A stretch of 23,180 nucleotides of DNA from a virus. This document shows positions 8,321 to 14,508 of the stretch, one piece after another. The stretch is taken from positions 1 to 23,180 of the IMG/VR virus record IMGVR_UViG_3300027365_000064; one strand, 5' to 3'. Every line of letters begins with the position of its first letter. Position 1 is the stretch's first letter. The translations under genes were made by a program, and so were the position numbers. The notes under the pieces were generated by a model. It made no database searches, had not been told where the DNA came from, and worked only from the letters and a program-made list of their open reading frames with translations.

Positions 8321-8496
8321 GCTTTGTTATCCTCTAAATACTTGATTACCTTTCTGATAGCTTCGCACCCACCAGCACCCCATGCCTTGTCCACTTGATT
8401 ATCTGCACATGCTTGCATGTGGTTGTACTCGGCGTATATTTCACTGAGTATATCGTTTGCGTGGGTGTATTTTGTTTTGATTTTGTATTCGTCCAT
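8317..8496 (-). CDS. Opposite-strand 59-aa protein in the head operon
   Basis: A complete leftward frame (ATG at 8496-8494, TAG at 8319-8317) fills the only sizable gap in the head module. The product begins MDEYKIKTKY and contains HMQACADNQVDKAWGAGGCE before a basic helical end. Its stop overlaps the stop of the MuF gene, so the two genes converge exactly end to end. A GAGGAC ribosome-binding-like site lies about 12 bases upstream. Codon composition looks like that of its neighbours rather than random antisense. It may be a small accessory (moron) gene inserted with its own regulation; I recognise no family. Confidence 0.5.
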   Translation of the reverse strand: MDEYKIKTKYTHANDILSEIYAEYNHMQACADNQVDKAWGAGGCEAIRKVIKYLEDNKA

Positions 8497-8521
8497 ATTT
8501 CCATATAGTCCTCAAAGATAT

Positions 8522-8540
8522 TTCAACTTTCCTTTAAATA
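8522..8540 (+). promoter_or_regulatory. Late-type promoter copy 2 (TTCAACTTTCCTTTAAATA)
   Basis: The TTTAAATA box (8533-8540) begins 30 bases before ATG 8563 of the protease-scaffold gene. Same spacing as copy 1, so this gene is also predicted to be leaderless. It follows directly on the start side of the opposite-strand mini-gene, and therefore re-initiates rightward transcription after that interruption. Confidence 0.75.
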
Positions 8541-8562
8541 GTCACCCTCCAAAGTTTCCTCT

Positions 8563-9489
8563 ATGATAATTTCAACTGTTCTATCCGAGAAACCTCTAAT
8601 CGAAGGTAACTCGGTCACTCTAAAAATATGCAAATCCGGAACAAAAGCATACGACAGTAAAGGAAAAGAGTACATCCTGACAAAAGAAGCACTTGAATCA
8701 AGTGGCGAATCGTGGACCGGTGGTATTGTCACAGTCAACCACATGGTCAAAGAAAAAGGCAAGATGACAAAGTCATGGTTCGAGGATCCTTATGTCTATG
8801 CTACTTTTGAAGGACTTTCCCCTGAAACAGTCGATGCAATCAATTCGAAGGCATATAGGGGAGTATCACAGGAATCTGAACCTGTCAAAGTAGATGGAAA
8901 TAAAGTCCTGCAGCTGAAAGGAACAGGTTCAACTTTTGTTTTTTACCCATTCAAGCCGGCGTGCCCGATGAAGGAAGGATGTGGCCTTCCAATTGCATCA
9001 TGTGACCCGGATTTCAACTTTCCTTTATATAGCCATACTGAAAATTTTGACGTAGATACTCCTGGAGGGGTAAACATAACTGAAGCCGACCAAAGCGCAA
9101 AACTTGAATCAACTATCTCTGATCTCAAAACAGAGAACAAGGATCTCAAGTCCACTATCGATGAACTCCGAAAGGAGTTGACCGAGAAGGATGGAAAGAT
9201 AGAAAGTACAGTCAACGCGGCCGTAAAAGCTGCTCTTGAATCACATGACAAACAACTCAAGGATAACGCAGAACGTGAAGCAGTTTTTACTGAACTCAAA
9301 TCTAGTGTTTCACCCGAGACACTTGACGGACTGAAAGATGCACCAGTTTCTATTCTCAAGAGTACCCTCGCAGCAATCAAAGAGACTGCTGGAAAACATG
9401 TAGGTGCGAACAGTGGAACTGTAAGCCAGAGCACTGGTGATGACATTGACTATGCCAGTCTCGGCATAACATCAATCGAGGTGGAATAA
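8563..9489 (+). CDS. Prohead protease-scaffold fusion
   Basis: A 308-residue two-domain protein. Residues 1-146 form a prohead-protease-like domain: VNH at 58-60 offers the catalytic histidine and RGVSQES (S102) the nucleophile, in the arrangement of HK97-type (S78/U35-like) serine proteases; PACPMKEGCG ends the domain. A linker (147-170) is followed by a highly charged coiled-coil region (172-240) and a C-terminal region to 308, together typical of capsid scaffolds. The protease would process the scaffold and capsid during maturation. A promoter and ribosome-binding site inside the linker suggest the scaffold half is also made alone. It directly precedes decoration and capsid genes. Confidence 0.8.
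   Translation: MIISTVLSEKPLIEGNSVTLKICKSGTKAYDSKGKEYILTKEALESSGESWTGGIVTVNHMVKEKGKMTKSWFEDPYVYATFEGLSPETVDAINSKAYRGVSQESEPVKVDGNKVLQLKGTGSTFVFYPFKPACPMKEGCGLPIASCDPDFNFPLYSHTENFDVDTPGGVNITEADQSAKLESTISDLKTENKDLKSTIDELRKELTEKDGKIESTVNAAVKAALESHDKQLKDNAEREAVFTELKSSVSPETLDGLKDAPVSILKSTLAAIKETAGKHVGANSGTVSQSTGDDIDYASLGITSIEVE
9013..9031 (+). promoter_or_regulatory. Late-type promoter copy 3, inside the protease-scaffold gene
   Basis: The same 19-bp element occurs within the coding sequence, where it encodes the linker residues FNFPLY. The TTTATATA box (9024-9031) predicts transcription start near 9054. A GGAGGGG ribosome-binding site lies at 9064-9070, so the message would carry a short leader and could express the scaffold part plus the decoration and major capsid genes. 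Confidence 0.65.
9076..9489 (+). CDS. Possible separately made scaffold protein (nested, in frame)
   Basis: Downstream of the internal promoter and the GGAGGGG site, the codon at the right distance is ATA (9076-9078), in frame with the protease-scaffold gene; no ATG or GTG lies nearby in frame. From it the frame encodes 137 residues comprising the coiled coil and the C-terminal capsid-binding part. This mirrors the nested scaffold genes of lambda (Nu3 within C). Whether AUA is used as the start is unproven; the alternative is that the internal promoter serves only the downstream decoration and capsid genes. Confidence 0.35.
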   Translation: MTEADQSAKLESTISDLKTENKDLKSTIDELRKELTEKDGKIESTVNAAVKAALESHDKQLKDNAEREAVFTELKSSVSPETLDGLKDAPVSILKSTLAAIKETAGKHVGANSGTVSQSTGDDIDYASLGITSIEVE

Positions 9490-9490
9490 T

Positions 9491-9868
9491 ATGGCAGCTG
9501 GTGATCTCAAAGGTGAGGAATGTGTTGTCATCACGGTAACTGCCGGAGCAACCGTCACAAAAGGACAGGTCGTTCACCTCGAAGCAGATGGTAAGTGGGC
9601 CCCCGCGGTTCTTACAGACCTTGGAAAATTCGGTGTAGCCCTCGATGCAGCGAGTGGAGCAGATGAAACAATTCGTGTTTGTATCTGGGGCCGTGTAGAA
9701 GTCACAGCAACAGACGCTACAATCGCAAAAGGTGCCACCGTAATGGCCGGTGCAGGTGGGGCAGTGCTCGCATCTGACTATGGCGTGTATGGCGAAACAC
9801 TTGGAACAGCCATGGAGGCGTTCAGTGCCTCTGGTACAGGTACCGTATGGATAGGGATGGTGAACTAA
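9491..9868 (+). CDS. Capsid decoration protein
   Basis: A 125-residue, Gly/Ala/Val-rich, all-beta protein (for example AGATVTKGQVVHLEADGKW and IAKGATVMAGAGGAVLAS). This pattern and length match DUF2190-type capsid decoration proteins. It follows the scaffold by one base, with GAGGTGG ahead of ATG 9491, and is followed by the major capsid gene after one base. Trimers of such proteins stabilise the expanded shell. Confidence is moderate because the family call rests on composition, length and position. Confidence 0.75.
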   Translation: MAAGDLKGEECVVITVTAGATVTKGQVVHLEADGKWAPAVLTDLGKFGVALDAASGADETIRVCIWGRVEVTATDATIAKGATVMAGAGGAVLASDYGVYGETLGTAMEAFSASGTGTVWIGMVN

Positions 9869-9869
9869 C

Positions 9870-10718
9870 ATGGCAGGAACAATCACTCCTTCGAATATCG
9901 ATGGCTCACTTGATGCCAAGTACATAGCAATGCGTGTCCTCAAGGGCGCAATAGAACAGACCGACCTTGCACCGATGTGTATGTCCGTGCAGGTTCCTGA
10001 ACTCGTGGCAACCGTGCCAGTGTACTCAGTACCTGCCGGAAACGAAGACCTTGAACCGATGGAAGAGTCTGAAATTGACGGTTCCGAGTTCACCAATGTG
10101 GACTTTGACCTCAAGAAAGACAGGGTTAAGGTTGCAGTAACTGACGAGGCCAGATACAAGTCACGTGCTGGTGATCCTCTCACACTTCAGATAGGTGGTG
10201 CATCCGACAGACTTGCACAGATCCTGAACAAGAAGATTGTCACTGCTATGAACACCACACCACAGACTTCTGCAGGTGCTGATTGGTCCGGAGCCAACAA
10301 TCCAATTGCAGACATCGCAACTGCAGTAGCTGCACTCAGGCCATACAAGGCAGACTACTGTCTCATGGGTTCAACCGCATTTGCCAACTATGTTGGAAAC
10401 AGTTCTATCGCCAACTTCGGCACAGGGAACATTGGCCAGTTTGCCAACGCCGTCGCCGTCGTGCCGGGTTATAACCTTCCGATCTACGTCAGTTCAGAAG
10501 TGGATGACAACGTTGCAGATGACGCTACGTTTGTAGTTGCATCAAAAGCACCTGGCGCAGTGATTGGTAACGGTCCTGTCAAGGTCCGCAGAAAGGACCT
10601 TATGAGTGGTGCAGAGGTGTACCAGATCGATGTCTGGAGAGAAGTCGTCTCTAACATCCACGATACTGGAAGTTCCACCAACAAGGCAGTGTACAAACTG
10701 ACAGGCCTGGACGGCTAA
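9870..10718 (+). CDS. Major capsid protein (HK97 fold)
   Basis: A 282-residue protein at the standard major-capsid position. Features of the HK97 fold: an N-terminal arm, the P-domain helix region DRLAQILNKKIVTAMNTTPQ (about 111-130), an A-domain region CLMGSTAFANY (about 164-174) followed by LPIYVSSEV, and the C-terminal beta segment with GPVKVRRKDLMSGAEVYQIDVWREVV. It lacks an obvious long N-terminal delta domain, consistent with a separate scaffold. It forms the icosahedral shell. Confidence 0.9.
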   Translation: MAGTITPSNIDGSLDAKYIAMRVLKGAIEQTDLAPMCMSVQVPELVATVPVYSVPAGNEDLEPMEESEIDGSEFTNVDFDLKKDRVKVAVTDEARYKSRAGDPLTLQIGGASDRLAQILNKKIVTAMNTTPQTSAGADWSGANNPIADIATAVAALRPYKADYCLMGSTAFANYVGNSSIANFGTGNIGQFANAVAVVPGYNLPIYVSSEVDDNVADDATFVVASKAPGAVIGNGPVKVRRKDLMSGAEVYQIDVWREVVSNIHDTGSSTNKAVYKLTGLDG

Positions 10719-10751
10719 CCCCGTCCGCCATGGTTTTTATGAGGTGTATCA

Positions 10752-10886
10752 ATGGTAGATCAACCGTGGATCCCGGGAAAATTGGCAGAGCAATACCTAC
10801 AGTCCATCGCAGGAACAATAGATGATAGTGGGGAATACCCAGTGATCCGTGTGCGCAACGAAGCAATTGACGGTGGGACTGCGTAA
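10752..10886 (+). CDS. 44-aa protein after the capsid gene
   Basis: ATG 10752 follows GAGGTG at 10741-10746 and the frame ends at TAA 10884-10886. The product starts MVDQPWIPGK and continues with LAEQYLQSIAGT and EYPVIRVRNEA. It lies between the major capsid and head-tail adaptor genes and is preceded by a short gap (10719-10740) with no other feature. Small proteins at this place are often head-completion or decoration accessories, but I recognise no family. Confidence 0.6.
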   Translation: MVDQPWIPGKLAEQYLQSIAGTIDDSGEYPVIRVRNEAIDGGTA

Positions 10887-10904
10887 TACTACAGAGGTGA
10901 CAAG

Positions 10905-11306
10905 ATGTCCCTGATCACTAAGGCGGATATCGAAGATGAGCTGCAGCTGACACTCCCAACTGGATACACAGATGCAATCATCTCAACTATTGCAGAGACC
11001 GCAGAAGATTTGTTGAAGATCCGGACAAAGAGATCAGCGTTCACAGGTTCAGCAGCCAATCTTGCAACGAAGTATGTTTTGTTCAAGAGCATTGACCAGC
11101 TGCTGACTACCAGTCCTGATCTTGTTAAGACTGATGTCAAGAAGATCTCAGAAAACGATGCTAGTGTGGAATTCTTTGACACTGGTCGAAAACTCAAAGA
11201 CTATGCAACTGAAGCCGAGAGCATTTTGAAGCAGCTGGTGATCAGGCCGGCACGGACAAGCTACAGCTACGTGAACGAATCTACATTCTATGCGGAGGAT
11301 TCATGA
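10905..11306 (+). CDS. Head-tail adaptor (gp6-like connector)
   Basis: A 133-residue mostly helical protein behind a consensus AGAGGTGACAAG site. It starts SLITKADIEDELQLTLP, the characteristic opening of gp6/Gp15-type head-tail connectors (a helix with Thr-x-x-Asp/Glu), and continues with helices YTDAIISTIAETAEDLLKI and LATKYVLFKSIDQLL. Adaptor rings dock under the portal. The stop overlaps the next start (ATGA). Confidence 0.75.
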   Translation: MSLITKADIEDELQLTLPTGYTDAIISTIAETAEDLLKIRTKRSAFTGSAANLATKYVLFKSIDQLLTTSPDLVKTDVKKISENDASVEFFDTGRKLKDYATEAESILKQLVIRPARTSYSYVNESTFYAEDS

Positions 11307-11446
11307 TTGAAGACTGCTCGATGTGTAGGTTTTTCCATCCACGAACATTAGGTGACGGCGAGTGTAGGAAGAACGCACCTGCCACGGGCAGAGTGTTCCC
11401 AATGGTGCCTGTTGATGGATGGTGCGGACAATTCATAGAGAGGTGA
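11303..11446 (+). CDS. 47-aa Cys-rich protein (C..C, C, WCG type)
   Basis: ATG 11303 overlaps the adaptor stop. Cysteines at 5, 8, 21 and 41 occur in the pattern CSMCRFFHPR, GECRKNAP and DGWCGQF. This CxxC...GxCRxxxP...WCGxF arrangement is common in small phage proteins and probably binds one zinc. Its function is unknown. It ends just before the ribosome-binding site of the membrane mini-protein. Confidence 0.75.
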   Translation: MIEDCSMCRFFHPRTLGDGECRKNAPATGRVFPMVPVDGWCGQFIER

Positions 11447-11450
11447 CAAA

Positions 11451-11648
11451 ATGTACGAAAATCACATCGAAACTGTAGCCGGGTTCGTCGTGGGTGCAAT
11501 CGGAACAGGTGTTGTTCTAGCTCGTACCTGGTGGACAGGCAAGACAAAGGAACAGAAGAAAGAGTTTGTCAAGGACACACTGGCAGCACTGGCAGATAGG
11601 AATATCACAATTGATGAAGCATCTGCAATGATTGATGAGCATTTCTGA
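11451..11648 (+). CDS. 65-aa single-pass membrane protein
   Basis: Residues about 8-27 (TVAGFVVGAIGTGVVLARTW) form one transmembrane helix, followed by a charged cytoplasmic-type region ending IDEASAMIDEHF. The ribosome-binding site is GAGGTGACAAA. Together with the next gene it forms a pair of small membrane proteins placed before the tail-tip gene, which could serve host exit (holin-like) or superinfection functions. No diagnostic family motif is present. Confidence 0.6.
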   Translation: MYENHIETVAGFVVGAIGTGVVLARTWWTGKTKEQKKEFVKDTLAALADRNITIDEASAMIDEHF

Positions 11649-11657
11649 GGTTCATAC

Positions 11658-11894
11658 ATGCCAGAACATGATCTCCTAATGCAATTAAATAAGGATATCA
11701 AAGAAGTATGCAGGGCTGTCGGGAGGATAGAGGAGAAGGTTGACAACTCTATCAAAGCGGACAGTCAACTGTGTGATGTAATGGAAACACTCGATGATCG
11801 GGTTACCTGTCTTGAACATAAAGATATCTATAGGACCGGTGTAGCCGGGGGTATTGCCATAATAGTTTCCGGGATAATGGGCTGGATTAGGTGA
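11658..11894 (+). CDS. 78-aa coiled coil plus C-terminal membrane helix (XhlA-like)
   Basis: Residues 1-55 are amphipathic and heptad-like (LMQLNKDIKEVCRAVGRIEE, then LDDRVTCLEHK); residues about 60-77 (GVAGGIAIIVSGIMGWI) form a terminal transmembrane helix. This topology matches XhlA/hemolysin-type small proteins that assist holins. GAGGTTCATAC precedes ATG 11658. The function is inferred from topology only; structural coiled-coil roles are possible. Confidence 0.55.
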   Translation: MPEHDLLMQLNKDIKEVCRAVGRIEEKVDNSIKADSQLCDVMETLDDRVTCLEHKDIYRTGVAGGIAIIVSGIMGWIR

Positions 11895-11925
11895 CACAGA
11901 TATTAATATACAGAAGATGATAACA

Positions 11926-13275
11926 ATGCCAAGAAACCAACTAATACAAATCAGGCGAGATACTACGGCACACTGGGCATCTGAAAACCCCGTGCTTGCA
12001 GCAGGTGAACCATGCTACGATAGTGACAATGGCATCTTGAAGATAGGAGATGGATCCACACCATATTCACAGTTGGCACCTGTTGCACCAGGAAAGGACA
12101 TCATGCCCGTGGGAATTGAGTGGGATACTTCCAGTTCATCTCCATCGCTAACACAAATCGATATCAATGGCAATACTATAACACCAACTACTTCATTCTT
12201 CGACAATCATGCAATATTCGGCAGCATGTGGAGGTGTGTGGTTGATCCAGACACCGGTGAGGTGTCCTATGGTAGCAACCCGAGAGGTGACGGGCTTGAT
12301 CTAACAGGCGCATCTGGAAACGTTATGGTAGAAATACCAAAATTCTACGTGAAGTTTGAATCTTCCGGTGATATCCGGAAATGGTGGGTCAGCCCAATTG
12401 CTTTGTCTGGTTTCGAGGTGCATCCAATGTTCAAAATGCGTGGAGGGGCGGTTAGACCAAAGATATACCTCTCTGCATACGAGGCAGCCGGGGTACTTGA
12501 TACAGTTTTCAAACTCGTGAGTGCAACAAACAAAACACCCGTGACCGGAGACGTCGCATATCCTGATCTTCCTAATTCAGGTAGATTCACAATAGATGAT
12601 GCAGAAACATACGCAAATAATATTGGTTCTGGGTATGGATGTATGAATATATGGACAATGTCGGCAATTCGTCTTTTGTTCTATACAGAAATGGGTAGTT
12701 TGGACAGTCAAACCGCACTTGGCAGGGGTGTAGTAGATTTAGATGCTGGTACTGGGTTTGCCGGACTCAACACAGGTGCAGATTCCGCAGATACGAATAT
12801 CGGTACTAACGGAACAGGGACAGGCACAGGAGTCGATGGCGAAACACCTATTGTGTACAGAGGCATTGAGAATCTATGGGGGAATGTATGGCAATTCTGT
12901 ATCGGATACAATGCAGTAGATGCAGAATACCGTATCACTCCACGTGACGGGACAGGAGTACTTGCAGGAGATCTTGCAGCAGGGGAATATGAGGCAAGCA
13001 TCGTAGAGCCTATACTCTCAGACGGCTACCAATCGGATGTGGAAACAGAGAATCTGCTGCAGTATCTGATGATAGGGTCAGAGGTATCTGGCAGCAGTAG
13101 CACATATCTATGTGATTATTTCTATGTGCATGATGCAGGAGAAACAAACATTCTGCTCTCCGGCGGGTCTTGGTATTACGGGTCGTCTCCGGGGGTCGGT
13201 TATCTGTTTTCGTCTGGCGGGTCTTCGAATTCGAATCGGACTATCGGCGCTCGCTTCGAGTTTATCCCGCAGTGA
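11926..13275 (+). CDS. Mtd-like receptor-binding protein, DGR variable protein
   Basis: A 449-residue protein (residue numbers from ATG 11917, three residues longer). The N-terminus IQIRRDTTAHWASENPVLAA...GILKIGDGSTPYSQL matches the Mtd N-terminal/tail-fibre repeat family. The rest is a C-type-lectin/FGE-like fold: a central domain with WTMSAIRLLFYTEMG, a Gly/Thr-rich loop near 300, and YRGIENLWGNVWQFCIGYNA (about 316-335). The C-terminal 40 residues (LLSGGSWYYG..., ending IGARFEFIPQ) form the ligand-binding variable region of DGR target proteins. It probably determines host receptor specificity at the tail tip. It is the last gene of an insert-like cassette, with an unassigned gene next. Confidence 0.85.
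   Translation: MPRNQLIQIRRDTTAHWASENPVLAAGEPCYDSDNGILKIGDGSTPYSQLAPVAPGKDIMPVGIEWDTSSSSPSLTQIDINGNTITPTTSFFDNHAIFGSMWRCVVDPDTGEVSYGSNPRGDGLDLTGASGNVMVEIPKFYVKFESSGDIRKWWVSPIALSGFEVHPMFKMRGGAVRPKIYLSAYEAAGVLDTVFKLVSATNKTPVTGDVAYPDLPNSGRFTIDDAETYANNIGSGYGCMNIWTMSAIRLLFYTEMGSLDSQTALGRGVVDLDAGTGFAGLNTGADSADTNIGTNGTGTGTGVDGETPIVYRGIENLWGNVWQFCIGYNAVDAEYRITPRDGTGVLAGDLAAGEYEASIVEPILSDGYQSDVETENLLQYLMIGSEVSGSSSTYLCDYFYVHDAGETNILLSGGSWYYGSSPGVGYLFSSGGSSNSNRTIGARFEFIPQ
13159..13272 (+). other. Putative DGR variable region (VR)
   Basis: The last codons of the receptor-binding gene show the hallmarks of adenine-directed mutagenesis. Twelve codons between 13168 and 13236 (TCT, TAT, TAC, TCT, GGT, TAT, TTT, TCT, GGC, TCT, AAT, AAT) are each derivable from AAT/AAC by changing adenines only, and the stretch is poor in A compared with the surrounding gene. 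An unvarying GC-rich tail follows (13237-13272). A 12-bp palindrome, TTCGAATTCGAA, lies at 13224-13235. The template repeat is not in this window, so the exact limits are inferred. Confidence 0.7.
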
Positions 13276-13288
13276 CTGAGGTTGCCAT

Positions 13289-13762
13289 ATGAGTGAAGAA
13301 AAGATACCAAAATTCAGTGAATTTGCTAGGGGCAAGAAACATCTTATCGGTGAAAAGATGAAACTGAAAGATGTCCTTGAAATCCCGATAGTCGTCACTG
13401 GCTACAAGGTAGACAAAATCAAATGGGGAAATACCATGGTAGAATCGACAATTGAACCAGCAGAACTTGAAATAGATAAAATCAAAGGTGGCAGAGCAAG
13501 GATACTCTGCAGATGGAATATTGAACAGATATCCCGGACAGATGAATCGTCAAAAGACCCTCATACACTGTGGCAGTACGAAGAAGCTGCGCTGTGGTGG
13601 ACATTCCCCCACTCAGATAACGGGAATGTACTTGATAATATCCTCGCGATAGACTCATATGTGCAGGCTAATAAGGAAGAGATAATGAACTTTGCGAGGG
13701 GGACACAGATCAGTATCACTTTGCGAGGGGGACACAGATCAGTATCAAAAGAGGCTGCATAA
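13289..13762 (+). CDS. Unassigned 157-aa protein with duplicated, frameshifted 3' end
   Basis: It starts at ATG 13289 after GAGGTTGCCAT. The first third (KFSEFARGKKHLIGEKMKLKDVLEIPIVVTGY) has the look of a small beta-barrel/ssDNA-binding-type viral protein, and W-rich helical sequence follows (LWQYEEAALWWTFP). It occupies the place where DGR accessory genes often stand, but it is not Avd-like. A 29-bp exact tandem duplication at 13691-13748 shifts the frame after ARGTQISI; without it the frame would read on to a TGA at about 13834, through an IS200/IS605-like hairpin. The present C-terminus (TLRGGHRSVSKEAA) is therefore probably secondary. Function unknown. Confidence 0.65.
   Translation: MSEEKIPKFSEFARGKKHLIGEKMKLKDVLEIPIVVTGYKVDKIKWGNTMVESTIEPAELEIDKIKGGRARILCRWNIEQISRTDESSKDPHTLWQYEEAALWWTFPHSDNGNVLDNILAIDSYVQANKEEIMNFARGTQISITLRGGHRSVSKEAA
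13691..13748 (+). repeat. Tandem 29-bp duplication inside a gene
   Basis: Two adjacent copies of TTTGCGAGGGGGACACAGAT plus nine further bases, at 13691-13719 and 13720-13748, differing only in the last base. Twenty-nine is not a multiple of three, so the second copy is read in another frame. Near identity suggests a recent event. Confidence 0.95.
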
Positions 13763-13787
13763 ATTACAAAGCAATCAACCGTAGAAC

Positions 13788-13808
13788 CCCACGAACTTTA
13801 GTCGTGGG
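13788..13808. mobile_element. IS200/IS605-type end hairpin remnant
   Basis: A perfect 7-bp stem CCCACGA / TCGTGGG with loop ACTTTAG. The string CCCACGA-ACTTTAG-TCGTGGG closely resembles the subterminal hairpin at the right end of many IS200/IS605 (TnpA/TnpB) elements. No TnpA or TnpB gene is present, so this would be a leftover end or a short non-autonomous element. A simple transcription-stop hairpin is the alternative. Confidence 0.4.
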
Positions 13809-13863
13809 AGTATATCAGAAAATCACTGTGAAGTGAAAGAAAAATAAACATAGTGGAGTGAAC

Positions 13864-14226
13864 ATGACATTTGCATTATTCGATTATCCGAGAACAGTCA
13901 CAAACGTTGACGTGACCGAGGGCTACACTAATCAAACAACTGGTGCATGGGTTCCAGAATCCACAGAGGAAACGGAAATTGATGCCCATATCAGTGATAT
14001 CACCCTGAAAGAACGACAGTACCTCGATGCAGCTGTTCTGGAGAAAGGAGCCAGAAAACTCACCTGCCGTTCAGATGTTGGTCTGGTCGTTGGTGACAGG
14101 GTGAAGATTACTGAAGAAGATTCCACAGAAACAGAATGGATCGTGAATGCGAAGTTATCAGAATCTAATTTGATGGAACAATATCTGGATAGTTCGAGGT
14201 CAACATTTTTGTTAGTAAGGAAATAA
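13864..14226 (+). CDS. Head-tail stopper/closure-like protein
   Basis: A 120-residue protein from ATG 13864 (GTG 13858 adds two residues) after TGGAGTG. The composition is beta-rich, with the segment GDRVKITEEDSTETEWIVNAKL (about 79-100), typical of head-closure proteins whose beta barrel seals the connector. It lies between the adaptor (separated by the inserted cassette) and the gp10/gpG-like neck protein, the usual stopper position. Motif support is weak; position carries most of the assignment. Confidence 0.6.
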   Translation: MTFALFDYPRTVTNVDVTEGYTNQTTGAWVPESTEETEIDAHISDITLKERQYLDAAVLEKGARKLTCRSDVGLVVGDRVKITEEDSTETEWIVNAKLSESNLMEQYLDSSRSTFLLVRK

Positions 14227-14234
14227 TTATATTC
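14222..14234 (+). promoter_or_regulatory. Possible TATA-type promoter before the Cys-rich pair
   Basis: The AT-rich stretch AATAATTATATTC (14222-14234) lies about 26-37 bases before ATG 14260, which has no ribosome-binding site. This fits an archaeal TATA box with a leaderless start. It does not share the TTCAACTTTCC element of the late promoters. Confidence 0.4.
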
Positions 14235-14259
14235 TAACAGAGCGTATTATGTAATTACG

Positions 14260-14508
14260 ATGTTCGTTTGCCGACGTGATGGATTGCTCCGAGTCTGTAC
14301 ATCAGACTGTCCTTATAGAAGTACCTGTGAACAGCACAAGATACCTTTTTTGATCTCGACGCTCAATGCATCATGCATGTCACCGAAGACCACCGAAGAT
14401 GATTTTTGTATCTCGGTGTTCCCTACAGTTGAAACCCACCAAGACGCCTACATCAACGACATTGTAAACCATGACAGAAACAACATTAGTGTCCTGTGCA
14501 AATCCTGA
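14260..14508 (+). CDS. 82-aa Cys-rich protein
   Basis: Starts at ATG 14260 about 30 bases after a TATA-like stretch, with no ribosome-binding site. Cysteines at 4, 13, 17 and 23 form a likely metal knuckle (C..C...C.....C), and the C-terminal half has two more (39, 49) without clear spacing. It overlaps the next gene by 38 bases. I recognise no family; a mini zinc-binding protein is inferred. Confidence 0.5.
   Translation: MFVCRRDGLLRVCTSDCPYRSTCEQHKIPFLISTLNASCMSPKTTEDDFCISVFPTVETHQDAYINDIVNHDRNNISVLCKS

Noticed and set aside
9377-10183. 268-residue minus-strand open frame
   Set aside because: It runs entirely against the decoration and capsid genes, has a Cys/Ser/Thr-rich composition typical of a shadow frame, and lacks a ribosome-binding site.
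13691-13748. The 29-bp repeat as a DGR template/variable pair
   Set aside because: The copies are adjacent, nearly identical, show no adenine-specific differences and do not match the putative variable region.
13289-13762. Calling the gene after the receptor-binding protein an Avd-type DGR accessory
   Set aside because: Avd proteins are short four-helix bundles; this protein starts with beta-rich sequence and shows no such helical pattern.
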